A stretch of 64,000 nucleotides of DNA from JACQAP01 sp035275265 (GTDB taxonomy: Bacteria; Pseudomonadota; Gammaproteobacteria; Burkholderiales; JACQAP01), in the NCBI GenBank assembly GCA_035275265.1, contig DATENC010000011.1, forward strand, positions 372,001-436,000, read 5' to 3'. Positions 43,542 through 51,705 of this stretch are shown one piece after another. The position numbers and the translations under genes were made by a program. The notes beneath the pieces were generated by a model that worked only from the letters and a program-made list of their open reading frames with translations, searched no databases and was not told the DNA's origin. Position 1 is the first letter of the stretch. Each line of letters begins with the position of its first letter.

Positions 43542-45491
43542 ATGAAACAAGAAACGACTGAGTCCCCCCGAGTGAGCCTCCCAAAAAGCAAAGGACGCGC
43601 CGCAACCAAGGCGAAACCAGTCAAACGCGCAAGTTCACGCGCGCGCAAGCCCCTCGTGCGTGCAACGGCACCGCCAGCTGACCTGTCAAAGAGACTCGCA
43701 GAGACGGAACAACGCTTGCGGGAAACCAACGAGAAACTGCAGAGCGCTTCCGCGGAGCTGCAGGTATCGTCGGAAAGACTGCGGGATTCAGAGACCGTTA
43801 CCCGTAACACCCTCGACGCGCTCAAGGCAAGCCTCGATCGCGAGAAGCTGGCGCTGGCATTTGCGGAGATCGGAACTTGCGAGTTCGATGTACACAGCCG
43901 CATGGTGCGTGCTTCGGAAATGAGCTTGCGGCTGTCCGGTATTCGCAGCGACCGCGCGGATGTTCCTTACCAACAGTTACTCGAATCGATCCATCTCGAA
44001 GATCGTTCGCGTTTTACACAGGCCGTCGACGAATGCCTCAGTGGAGTCGGCAACCTGGACATCGAGTACCGGGTGTCCTGGCCCGATGGCACCCATCGCT
44101 GGCTGCGCACCAAAGGCGATGCGTTGCTCGATCTGGAGGGCGAACCGATCAAAGTGCTATGGGTGACCGAGGACGTGTCCCAGCGCAAGGACATGGATGC
44201 ACGGGTGCGCTTCCTCGCCCACCACGACCTGCTCACCGGCCTACCTAACCGCACACTGTTTCAGGACCGTTTGCAACAGGCCTTGGCATCGGCGAAACGG
44301 ATGGCGACCCGGGTCGCGCTGCTGTTCATCGATCTGGACCGATTCAAGTATGTCAACGATTCGTTCGGTCATCGCGCCGGCGACATTCTGTTGCAAACCG
44401 TGGCGGCGCGGTTACGCGGCTGCGTGCGCGAGACCGATACCGTGTGCCGGCACGCAGGCGACGAATACCTCATCGTCCTGTCGGCATTGCGTGAACCCGC
44501 CGAGGCGGCGCTGGTCGCGGGCAAGGTGCTCGCCACATTCGATGAACCGTTCCTGCTCGATACGCAGGAAATCCAGATCTCGGCAAGCGTCGGCATCAGC
44601 GTCTATCCGGACGACGGTCAGACCATGGAAGATCTGATCCGCAATGCGGATGCGGCAATGTACTACTCGAAGAAAAGCGGCCGCAACCGCTACGAATTCT
44701 TTACGCCTGAACTGACCGCTCCTGTGGCAGAGCGCCTGGTACTGGCAAACCAATTGCGCCGCGCCATCGAACGCAATCAACTGGTCCTTCACTATCAGCC
44801 GCAGTTCGACACCGCCAATGGCAAGTTGTTGGGTGCAGAGGCGCTGGTGCGCTGGAACCACGACGAACACGGCATGCTGTTTCCGGAGAGTTTCATTTCC
44901 CTTGCGGAGGAATCGGACATCATCCATCTCCTAGGCGACTGGGTCCTGAACGAGGCGTGCCGCCAGATCAACGCCTGGCAGACGCAGGGACTGCATGTGG
45001 TCCCCGTGGCCGTCAACTATTCTGCGTTTCAATTCCGCCGCGCCGCCTTGGTCCAGGGCGTGGCGGCGGCGTTTGCCCGTCATGACCTTAAACCGCATCA
45101 GCTCGAAATCGAACTTACCGAAAACGCGATCATGCAAGACCCTAAGGAAACCGCAAAGACTCTGGAGATGCTGCACGAGATGGGGGTAAGTCTGTCCATC
45201 GACGACTTTGGCACTGGCTATTCGAGCCTGAATTATCTGAAACGCTTCCCGATCGACAAACTCAAGATCGACCGCAGTTTCGTCGAGGACCTGCCACACG
45301 ACCTGAACGATTCCGCGATCGTGCAGGCGATCATCAACCTGGCCAAGAGCCTGCGCATGACAGTGATCGCCGAAGGCGTAGAGACCCGGAGCCAGCTCGA
45401 TTTCCTGCGCGCGCTTGGCTGCGACGCCTACCAGGGCTACTTCGGCGGCCGGCCGATGGACGCCGAACGCTTCGCGGCCATGCTCGCGTGA
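43542..45491 (+). CDS. PAS-GGDEF-EAL protein, probable c-di-GMP phosphodiesterase
   Basis: 649 residues, no membrane helix. A basic N-terminal tail (Lys/Arg/Ala-rich, about 45 residues) and a coiled coil (LAETEQRLRETNEKLQSASA) lead to a PAS domain (about 110-215). The GGDEF domain has a changed signature, HAGDEYLIVL near residue 304, so cyclase activity is doubtful, although AGDEF forms can be active. The EAL domain is canonical: EALVRW (near 433), ENAIM, DDFGTGYSSLNYLKRFPIDKLKIDRS split across its core, and EGVET. It is most likely a hydrolase. Convergent with glpD, 6 bp apart. Confidence 0.9.
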   Translation: MKQETTESPRVSLPKSKGRAATKAKPVKRASSRARKPLVRATAPPADLSKRLAETEQRLRETNEKLQSASAELQVSSERLRDSETVTRNTLDALKASLDREKLALAFAEIGTCEFDVHSRMVRASEMSLRLSGIRSDRADVPYQQLLESIHLEDRSRFTQAVDECLSGVGNLDIEYRVSWPDGTHRWLRTKGDALLDLEGEPIKVLWVTEDVSQRKDMDARVRFLAHHDLLTGLPNRTLFQDRLQQALASAKRMATRVALLFIDLDRFKYVNDSFGHRAGDILLQTVAARLRGCVRETDTVCRHAGDEYLIVLSALREPAEAALVAGKVLATFDEPFLLDTQEIQISASVGISVYPDDGQTMEDLIRNADAAMYYSKKSGRNRYEFFTPELTAPVAERLVLANQLRRAIERNQLVLHYQPQFDTANGKLLGAEALVRWNHDEHGMLFPESFISLAEESDIIHLLGDWVLNEACRQINAWQTQGLHVVPVAVNYSAFQFRRAALVQGVAAAFARHDLKPHQLEIELTENAIMQDPKETAKTLEMLHEMGVSLSIDDFGTGYSSLNYLKRFPIDKLKIDRSFVEDLPHDLNDSAIVQAIINLAKSLRMTVIAEGVETRSQLDFLRALGCDAYQGYFGGRPMDAERFAAMLA

Positions 45492-45497
45492 AGGGGA

Positions 45498-47006
45498 TCA
45501 GGCGGCAACCCGTCGCCTGATGTAGTCCTCTACGGTGGCGCGTTGGGCATGGTCCAGGTGCAGACCAAACTTGCTGCGCCGCCACAGCACGTCTTCCGCG
45601 GTGCGCGCCCATTCTTTGTCGATGAAGTGATCCACTTCGCGCGCGGTGAGCCCGGCACCGAAGTGCCGGCCCATGTCGTTCACGTTGTGTACGTCGCCGA
45701 TCAAATCGATTGCAGTCGATCCGTGTCGCCGCACGATGCCTTCGACCAGCGCGGCCGGCAACGCGGCGTAACGTACCAGCATGCTTTTCAGAAAGGCCAC
45801 GTAATCAAGGTGTCCACTCGTGGCACCGGGCAGCGGCACAGTGGCGGTCCATGGGCGGCGTGGAAACTCCAGAACCGGGTAGAGTTTTTCCAGGGCCTGT
45901 TCGGCAAGGCGCCGGTACGTCGTGATCTTGCCTCCGAATACAGACAGGATGGGCGCGCCGCTGCCGGCACGGTCGAACTGCAGGAAATAGTCGCGTGTCA
46001 TCTCGGTGGGACTTGCATTACCGTCGTCGTGCAGCGCCCGCACTCCGGCATATCGCCACACCACATCGTCAGCGTCTATTGGTTCCCTCAGATAGCGGTT
46101 CGCCGCCTCGCACAGATAGCGTATTTCCTCGTCCGACACTTCCGTGGCCTCGGGCGGTTGCGCAAGCACCACCTCTGTGGTGCCAACCAGCGTGAATTTG
46201 CGTTCGAATGGCAGGAGAAAAACGATCCGCCCATCGAGGTTCTGCAAAATGTAGGCGTGATCGCCGGCGATCCTTCGCGGCACGACGATATGACTTCCCT
46301 TGACCAGACGTACCCGGGTATCCACCCGCATTCCGGCAATTTCGCGCAACAATTGTTCAACCCAAGGTCCGGCAGCATTGACCACGGCTTTGGCAGACAT
46401 CGATCCGCGCCGTCCATCGGCAGCCTCGAGATCGGCGCGCCAGCCGTTTCCCGCGGCAGTGAGCCCTACGCAAGCGGTGCGGGGCAGGATTTTGGCTCCA
46501 AGAAGTTGCGCCGAAAGCGCATTGACCACGACCAGACGCGCGTCGTCCACCCGGCAATCGGAGTACGAGAATCCGCGGCGGAAGCGGGGATCGAGATCGT
46601 CGTCGAAAGGCGGCTTGTGGAGATCGACCGCGCGGCTTCGAGGGAGAGTGCTGGTGCCGCCGAGGCAATCATAGAGCCACAAGCCGGCACGGATCATCCA
46701 TTTTGGCCGCAGACCCGGCGCGTGGGGAAGGACGAAGCGCAGTGGCCTCACCAGATTCGGCGCGAGCCGCATCAGTATTTCGCGCTCCACCAACGACTCG
46801 CGTACCAGGCGCCATTGCCGCTGCTCCAGATAGCGCAGCCCGCCGTGAATCAACTTGCTGCTTGCCATCGAGGTCGCGCCGCCCAGATCACCACGTTCAC
46901 ACAGGGCAACGCGAATGCCCCTGCCCGCGGCATCGCGGGCCACGCCAACGCCGTTGATACCGCCGCCGATCACCAAGAGGTCGTATTCCCCGTCCAGTAC
47001 GTCCAT
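45498..47006 (-). CDS. glpD: Glycerol-3-phosphate dehydrogenase (FAD, aerobic)
   Basis: 502 residues. It oxidises sn-glycerol 3-phosphate to dihydroxyacetone phosphate and reduces ubiquinone at the inner membrane. Dinucleotide motif LLVIGGGINGVGVARDAAGRG, then SMASSKLIHGGLRYLEQ and VVNAAGPWVEQLL. The C-terminal DAO_C domain has GGKITTYRRLAEQALEKL. AGGGA lies upstream of the ATG. No glpF or glpK is adjacent, so it may serve lipid glycerol turnover. Confidence 0.94.
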   Translation of the reverse strand: MDVLDGEYDLLVIGGGINGVGVARDAAGRGIRVALCERGDLGGATSMASSKLIHGGLRYLEQRQWRLVRESLVEREILMRLAPNLVRPLRFVLPHAPGLRPKWMIRAGLWLYDCLGGTSTLPRSRAVDLHKPPFDDDLDPRFRRGFSYSDCRVDDARLVVVNALSAQLLGAKILPRTACVGLTAAGNGWRADLEAADGRRGSMSAKAVVNAAGPWVEQLLREIAGMRVDTRVRLVKGSHIVVPRRIAGDHAYILQNLDGRIVFLLPFERKFTLVGTTEVVLAQPPEATEVSDEEIRYLCEAANRYLREPIDADDVVWRYAGVRALHDDGNASPTEMTRDYFLQFDRAGSGAPILSVFGGKITTYRRLAEQALEKLYPVLEFPRRPWTATVPLPGATSGHLDYVAFLKSMLVRYAALPAALVEGIVRRHGSTAIDLIGDVHNVNDMGRHFGAGLTAREVDHFIDKEWARTAEDVLWRRSKFGLHLDHAQRATVEDYIRRRVAA

Positions 47007-47036
47007 CGCGTCGATCGTCCCTGCGAATGCAGCGTG

Positions 47037-47552
47037 TCAGCCCAGGCTGGCCCGCGCCTCGGTAGCCGCCAAGTACGAATCCGCGTTGAAGCACAAGCAG
47101 CGAACCTCGTCGATGCACGTCTCTCGCGACAGAAACTTCGCAATTGCGGCGATGGCAATTCCCGCGGCCCGACGCAACGGGAAGCCGTAGGCCCCTGTGC
47201 TGATCCGCGGGAAGGCAATGGTCCGCGCTTCGTGCAACACTGCCAACGCCAAGCTGTTGCGATAGCAACCTGCGAGCAGATCGTCCTCGTTTTCGCCGCC
47301 GCCGCGCCATACCGGGCCGACGGTATGGATGATCCAGCGCGCGTGCAAGCGGAAACCCGGCGTGATGCGCGCCTCGCCGGTCAGGCAGCCTCCAAGCCCC
47401 CGGCAAAACTCCAACAGTTCCGGTCCAGCGGCCCGGTGAATCGCCCCGTCCACGCCCCCGCCTCCGAGCAGGGAGGCTTTGGCAGCATTGACGATCGCAT
47501 TCACCTGCTGGCGGGTGATATCGCCCTGTAGCACTTGGATGCTCCGGCTCAT
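47037..47552 (-). CDS. Macro-domain protein, O-acetyl-ADP-ribose deacetylase type
   Basis: About 171 residues. Macro domain with IQVLQGDITRQQVNAIVNAA, SLLGGGGVDGAIHRAAG, the ADP-ribose loop ISTGAYGFPLRRAAG and HTVGPVW. These match YmdB-type hydrolases that remove acetyl or ADP-ribose groups. The ATG at 47552 is preferred: it gives the standard family N-terminus, while the longer reading runs into the divergent ompR promoter. It follows glpD's promoter side, 30 bp upstream of it on the same strand. Confidence 0.88.
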   Translation of the reverse strand: MSRSIQVLQGDITRQQVNAIVNAAKASLLGGGGVDGAIHRAAGPELLEFCRGLGGCLTGEARITPGFRLHARWIIHTVGPVWRGGGENEDDLLAGCYRNSLALAVLHEARTIAFPRISTGAYGFPLRRAAGIAIAAIAKFLSRETCIDEVRCLCFNADSYLAATEARASLG

Positions 47553-47640
47553 TGGCCAAGAATAACCTGTTCCTGGCGTTATCATGGCGCGGTCAACGGC
47601 TTCATAATTTGCAGGTATCCTGCCGACAACCAGGACCGAC

Positions 47641-48360
47641 ATGAGCGCGGCGATCACAAACATATTGGTAGTCGACGATGACCAGCGTCTGCGCGATCTG
47701 CTGAACCGCTACCTCGCAGAGCAGGGTTTCGGCGTACACGCCGTTGCCAACGGCAGCGCGATGGAGCGGGTAATGGGCAAGGAAAACGTGGACATGATCA
47801 TCCTCGACCTCATGTTACCGGGTGAAGACGGCATGAGCATCTGCCGCCGGCTGCGCGCGGGTGGAAAACGAACACCGATCATCATGCTCACAGCGAAAGG
47901 CGACGAAGGAGATCGCATCGCCGGACTCGATATCGGCGCAGACGACTACCTGCCCAAGCCGTTCAACCCCCGCGAACTGGTCGCAAGGATAAATGCGGTC
48001 TTGCGCCGCCAGTCACCAGCATCCGCATTGCCCGGCGCTCCCGACGACAGCAAGGCCCCTGTGCAATTCGGCCCATTCGAGATCAATCTTGCCACCCGGA
48101 CGCTCACCCGCAATGGCAAGCAAGTCGGGCTGACGACCGGCGAATTTGCGATGCTCAAGGCGCTGGTGACCCACCCGCGCACGCCGCTGTCGCGCGACCG
48201 ACTGATGGAGCTCGCGCGCGGACGCGAGTACGGCGTCTTCGACCGCAGCATCGATGTACAGGTTTCGCGCCTGCGGCGGCTGCTGGAGGAAGATCCCGCC
48301 AATCCACGATACATCCAGACGGTATGGGGCGTCGGCTACGTTTTTGTTCCCGACGACTAG
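47641..48360 (+). CDS. ompR: OmpR family response regulator
   Basis: 239 residues. Receiver domain with acidic pair VVDDDQRLRD, phosphoacceptor Asp56 in IILDLMLPGEDG, Thr/Lys switch residues in IIMLTAKGDEG and DDYLPKPFNPRELVAR. A winged-helix DNA-binding domain follows (LTTGEFAMLKALVTHPRTPLSR cut short here, RSIDVQVSRLRRLLE, IQTVWGVGYVFVPD). AGGA sits 7 nt before the ATG. Pairs with the sensor kinase 8 bp downstream; probable role in osmotic or envelope control. Confidence 0.93.
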   Translation: MSAAITNILVVDDDQRLRDLLNRYLAEQGFGVHAVANGSAMERVMGKENVDMIILDLMLPGEDGMSICRRLRAGGKRTPIIMLTAKGDEGDRIAGLDIGADDYLPKPFNPRELVARINAVLRRQSPASALPGAPDDSKAPVQFGPFEINLATRTLTRNGKQVGLTTGEFAMLKALVTHPRTPLSRDRLMELARGREYGVFDRSIDVQVSRLRRLLEEDPANPRYIQTVWGVGYVFVPDD

Positions 48361-48368
48361 GCTCTTCC

Positions 48369-49697
48369 ATGAGCTGGGTGCCGCAATCCCTGCTTTCCCG
48401 TTCTGTGCTGCTGATCTCGGCGCTGCTGGTGGTCAGCCAGCTTATCTGGTTCGGCTTGTACCGGTCCTACAATATACGCGCCCAGTCCGAACACCTCGCC
48501 AACCAGATCGCCGGTGTGATCAGTACGTTAAGCGTGGCGCTGGAAACCATGCCCCCTGCGGTTCGCCGCAAGTTCAGCGAAAAATTGCCGGCACACCAAA
48601 ACATCAAGCTGTTGCCGGCCACCGCCTGGGACGACGAAGAAGTACCGCTGCCACCGTCTCCGTTGCTGCGCGCCATCAGCGAAACATTAGAGCGCGAAGT
48701 CGCGGAAGATGTGCAGGCACTGGCGCTGTTCGAGGACGCCACGCGGGCCCTGTGGATCAAGATCAAAGTCAAGAATCAGGCTTACTGGGTAGTGTTCCCA
48801 CCGGAATCGCGCGGTTCCGCCTCGGTTTGGGCCTGGACGGGCTGGAGTGTCATCGGACTGACGCTGGCAATCGCCGGCGGACTGTTGTTGATGCGGCGGG
48901 TGAACCGGCCGCTGCAGGCGCTAGCCGCAGCCGCGGAACAGATCGGAGCCGGCAAGACGCCCTCGCCGCTTGACGAAAAAGGGCCCACTGAAATTCGCAC
49001 TCTGTCCCGCGCATTCAACCAGATGACTTCCGACCTGAAGCAACTCGACAGCAATCGCGCGGTCCTGCTCGCCGGAATTTCCCACGATCTGCGAACACCG
49101 CTGTCCAGGCTGCGGTTAGGTATCGAGATGCTGGACGATGTTGAAGACCGCGGTTTGAAGGACGGCATGATCCAGGATATCGAGGACATGGACACGATCA
49201 TCAACCAGTTCCTCGACTTTGCCCGCGAGGGAGGCAACGAACCGTCCCGGAATGGTGAGGATCTCAACCAGATCGTCGCCAGCGTATGCGAACGATTCTC
49301 GCGGATGGGCAAATCGGTGAACACCAATCTGGGTGCTCTGCCCCCACTCACGCTGAAACCAACCGCGACCCAGCGGATGGTGACCAATCTGGTTGACAAC
49401 GCGCTGCGCTACGGCGGTGGGGACGTGGAGGTCAGGACCGAATGCGTCGAGGGACGTGCGCTGGTTCGGGTTCTGGATCGCGGACCCGGTATCCCGGAGT
49501 CCGAAGTCTGGAGGGCAATGCAACCTTTCACCCGCCTTGAGGCGTCGCGTAGCGCAGGCAAGGGTTCTGGTCTCGGACTGGCGATCGTCGAACGCGCCGC
49601 CCGCATGAACGGCGGCAACGTCAAGCTGATGCGACGCGAGGGGGGCGGACTGGAAGCCAGGGTCGAGCTTCCCACAGAAACGCAGAAAGTGGCTTGA
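48369..49697 (+). CDS. envZ: EnvZ-like sensor histidine kinase
   Basis: About 442 residues. Two membrane helices (LLSRSVLLISALLVVSQLIW and WSVIGLTLAIAGGLLLMRR) enclose a periplasmic domain of about 110 residues. HAMP region (PLQALAAAAEQIGAG), H-box GISHDLRTPLSRLRLGIEML with His239, N-box NLVDNALRYGGG, G-boxes DRGPGIPE and GKGSGLGLAIVERAAR. The start at 48369 is chosen because the upstream reading overlaps ompR. It phosphorylates and dephosphorylates the OmpR-like partner. Confidence 0.92.
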   Translation: MSWVPQSLLSRSVLLISALLVVSQLIWFGLYRSYNIRAQSEHLANQIAGVISTLSVALETMPPAVRRKFSEKLPAHQNIKLLPATAWDDEEVPLPPSPLLRAISETLEREVAEDVQALALFEDATRALWIKIKVKNQAYWVVFPPESRGSASVWAWTGWSVIGLTLAIAGGLLLMRRVNRPLQALAAAAEQIGAGKTPSPLDEKGPTEIRTLSRAFNQMTSDLKQLDSNRAVLLAGISHDLRTPLSRLRLGIEMLDDVEDRGLKDGMIQDIEDMDTIINQFLDFAREGGNEPSRNGEDLNQIVASVCERFSRMGKSVNTNLGALPPLTLKPTATQRMVTNLVDNALRYGGGDVEVRTECVEGRALVRVLDRGPGIPESEVWRAMQPFTRLEASRSAGKGSGLGLAIVERAARMNGGNVKLMRREGGGLEARVELPTETQKVA

Positions 49698-49718
49698 GAA
49701 TGAAAGTTGGTCATCCGC

Positions 49719-49745
49719 ATCGGGACGGGTGACCCGATTGTTTTC
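49719..49745 (+). terminator. Rho-independent terminator after envZ
   Basis: 6-bp stem ATCGGG / CCCGAT, 8-nt loop, then TGTTTTCC. It lies 22 bp past the envZ stop, between convergent genes. Confidence 0.65.
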
Positions 49746-49751
49746 CTTGAT

Positions 49752-50291
49752 TCAAGAAACCGCGTTCAACAAGGGCCAGCGGCCGATTATTTCGTAGCGG
49801 GAGCCGGCAGGCGCGAGCGCCGATCGCACTAGAACAAAGTCTTCGACCTGCCACTCTATTGTCGGCGCCGAATCGGGCAATGGCGCACATTGCGCCTTCC
49901 TGAGCAGCGTCACGTGCGGGTTGAACGGACGAACATCCAATTCGAAGCCCGCATCACGTAACCAGGCTTCCGTTCGCGCGGCCAGTTCGCGCAGCGGGTC
50001 GGGCACCCGCGACGGCGCCACCCACGCAACGGCGTTGCGCGGCCAGCAACCCCAACTGTCGAACGAGAGCGTGAACCGGGCGACGGCCAATTCAGCGGGC
50101 GGCGCCAGCAATTCAGCGAGCCGTGCGCTGTCAACATCGCCAACAAAAGCTAGCGTGAGGTGAATGCTGTCATCGCGGGTGGGCCGGCCCCTGACCGCGC
50201 GATGCATCTGCCGCGCCGCCTGGGCAAGTGCGCCGGTTACATTCCAATCCGGCCACAGCGCGTAGAAAACCCGCGATCTCTGCAAATTCAA
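49752..50291 (-). CDS. thpR: RNA 2',3'-cyclic phosphodiesterase
   Basis: 179 residues, 2H phosphoesterase. The two catalytic HxTx motifs are HLTLAFVGDV and HVTLLRKA. The N-terminus RVFYALWPD is typical. The start is a TTG overlapping the ispF stop (TTGA), so translation is coupled. It opens 2',3'-cyclic phosphate ends of RNA; the original LigT ligation activity is seen in vitro. Confidence 0.9.
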   Translation of the reverse strand: MNLQRSRVFYALWPDWNVTGALAQAARQMHRAVRGRPTRDDSIHLTLAFVGDVDSARLAELLAPPAELAVARFTLSFDSWGCWPRNAVAWVAPSRVPDPLRELAARTEAWLRDAGFELDVRPFNPHVTLLRKAQCAPLPDSAPTIEWQVEDFVLVRSALAPAGSRYEIIGRWPLLNAVS

Positions 50292-50785
50292 CGTCGGCCG
50301 AAATCCCGCGGCGTTTGCGATTCAATCGCGGCGATCGCCTCTGCCGCAATGCCCTCACCGCGGCCCGCAAAACCCAGCCTCTCGGTAGTCTTCGCTTTCA
50401 CGTTTACACGCTCGCTGGCTACTGCCAGATCGGCGGCAATGTTGGCGACCATCGCGGGAATATGCGGAGCCATCTGCGGTGCCTGCGCGATGATGGTAGT
50501 GTCTACATTGACCACGCGGTAGTGGTTCTTCTCGAGCAAAGCGACGACCTCGCGCAACAGCCATCGGCTGTCCGCACCGCGATATGCCGGATCGGTATCG
50601 GGAAAATGACGACCGATGTCGCCCAGCCCCGCGGCACCAAGGAGCGCATCGCAGATTGCGTGCAAGAGGACGTCGGCATCCGAGTGGCCGGCCAGTCCCT
50701 TGTCATAAGGTATGGTCACACCACCGATGATCAACGGCCGGCCCGTAACTAGCGCATGCACATCGAATCCTTGTCCAATTCTCAT
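50288..50785 (-). CDS. ispF: 2-C-methyl-D-erythritol 2,4-cyclodiphosphate synthase
   Basis: About 165 residues. Fifth step of the MEP isoprenoid pathway. Metal site in IGQGFDVHAL (Asp/His), LAGHSDADVLLHAICDALLGAAG and GDIGRHFPDTDPAYRGADS, all family signatures. The ATG at 50785 is chosen because it gives the canonical start MRIGQGFDVH. It is 115 bp from ispD and separated by a hairpin repeat; it overlaps thpR. Confidence 0.95.
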   Translation of the reverse strand: MRIGQGFDVHALVTGRPLIIGGVTIPYDKGLAGHSDADVLLHAICDALLGAAGLGDIGRHFPDTDPAYRGADSRWLLREVVALLEKNHYRVVNVDTTIIAQAPQMAPHIPAMVANIAADLAVASERVNVKAKTTERLGFAGRGEGIAAEAIAAIESQTPRDFGRR

Positions 50786-50798
50786 CGCCTCACCCCGG

Positions 50799-50824
50799 CC
50801 CTCTCCCCGCAAGCGCGGAGAGGG
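50799..50824. repeat. REP-like hairpin between ispD and ispF
   Basis: An 8-bp stem CCCTCTCC / GGAGAGGG encloses CCGCAAGCGC; the flanks CACCCCGG and AGTATT complete the unit. Units of this form (CCCTCTCCCCGCAAG...) are a familiar dispersed palindrome in proteobacterial intergenic DNA, known to me from general experience. Here it lies 13 bp before the ispF ATG, where it may limit ispF translation or mRNA decay. Confidence 0.6.
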
Positions 50825-50899
50825 AGTATTTCGCTGTTGACTTCACGAAGATCGTCTCCCTGCGCACACCATTGGAGAGAAAGTAAAGTTGATGCTCAA

Positions 50900-51595
50900 T
50901 CAACTCGCTCTATTGTTGAGAATCGCCTCAGCAAGGTGTAGGTCCTCAGCGTAGGTCACCTTGAGGTTGGTGGCATCCGATTTCACCAGGAATGGACTTA
51001 GACCGAGGCGCTCGACCGCGCTTGCCTCGTCGGTGAGGTCCTCCAGTGTCCCGGCGCTCAACGCCCGAACCAGCACGTCGTAACGAAACATTTGCGGCGT
51101 CTGCGCGCGCCAAAGTCGCTCTCGCGGCTCGGTGCGAAGGACGTGCCCGCTCTCGTCCGCCCGTTTCAACGTGTCTGCCAGCGGTTCCGCCAGCAGGCCG
51201 CCGGCCTCGTTGTCCGCGACCTGGGACATCAACTGGTCTATGGCGTGACGTGTCAGGCATGGGCGAGCAGCATCGTGGACCAGCACCTGGTCGTCCTGAA
51301 CGAGCCCACCGGCCATCACCTGCAATCCGTTGAGCACGGACTGTGCCCTGGATTCGCCGCCACAGCGCAGCACTTCGAGCTTCGATTTGAACTCATCCCA
51401 GCGCATCTGGGCGAACCAAGCATCTGTCGGACTCAGCACCACGAACATGCGTTCGATTCTGGGATGCAAATTGAATGGGAACAGCGCATGCCAAAGCATC
51501 GGCCTGCCATTGATCGGTTGGTATTGCTTCGGCATGGCATTGCCCATGCGAGAACCAGTTCCGGCTGCGGGAATGAGTGCGAAATATTTTGACAT
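50900..51595 (-). CDS. ispD: 2-C-methyl-D-erythritol 4-phosphate cytidylyltransferase
   Basis: About 231 residues. Third step of the MEP pathway, CTP-dependent. CTP site ALIPAAGTGSRMGNAMPKQY, then VLVHDAARPCLT and WRAQTPQMFRYD. The ATG at 51595 (MSKYFALIPAAG) is chosen over the longer reading from 51640. Divergent from mfd with about 110 bp between. Confidence 0.95.
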   Translation of the reverse strand: MSKYFALIPAAGTGSRMGNAMPKQYQPINGRPMLWHALFPFNLHPRIERMFVVLSPTDAWFAQMRWDEFKSKLEVLRCGGESRAQSVLNGLQVMAGGLVQDDQVLVHDAARPCLTRHAIDQLMSQVADNEAGGLLAEPLADTLKRADESGHVLRTEPRERLWRAQTPQMFRYDVLVRALSAGTLEDLTDEASAVERLGLSPFLVKSDATNLKVTYAEDLHLAEAILNNRAS

Positions 51596-51674
51596 CGGGG
51601 CGTCCGCATTATCGGGCTCCCGCTCGGCCCGAGCAACCACTGTGCGGCGTGCGGCCTGGCGCGCCGTGATCCAC

Positions 51675-51680
51675 TATAAT
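51675..51680 (+). promoter_or_regulatory. Candidate -10 box of mfd
   Basis: TATAAT lies 25 bp before the mfd ATG, in the gap shared with ispD. No clear -35 element is seen. Confidence 0.4.
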
Positions 51681-51705
51681 CGCGGCTTCTCCTCAGGCTG
51701 CAACG

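Noticed and set aside
45543..47531. 662-codon plus-strand open frame
   Set aside because: Antisense to glpD and the macro-domain gene; the translation has no domain and looks like a GC-rich shadow.
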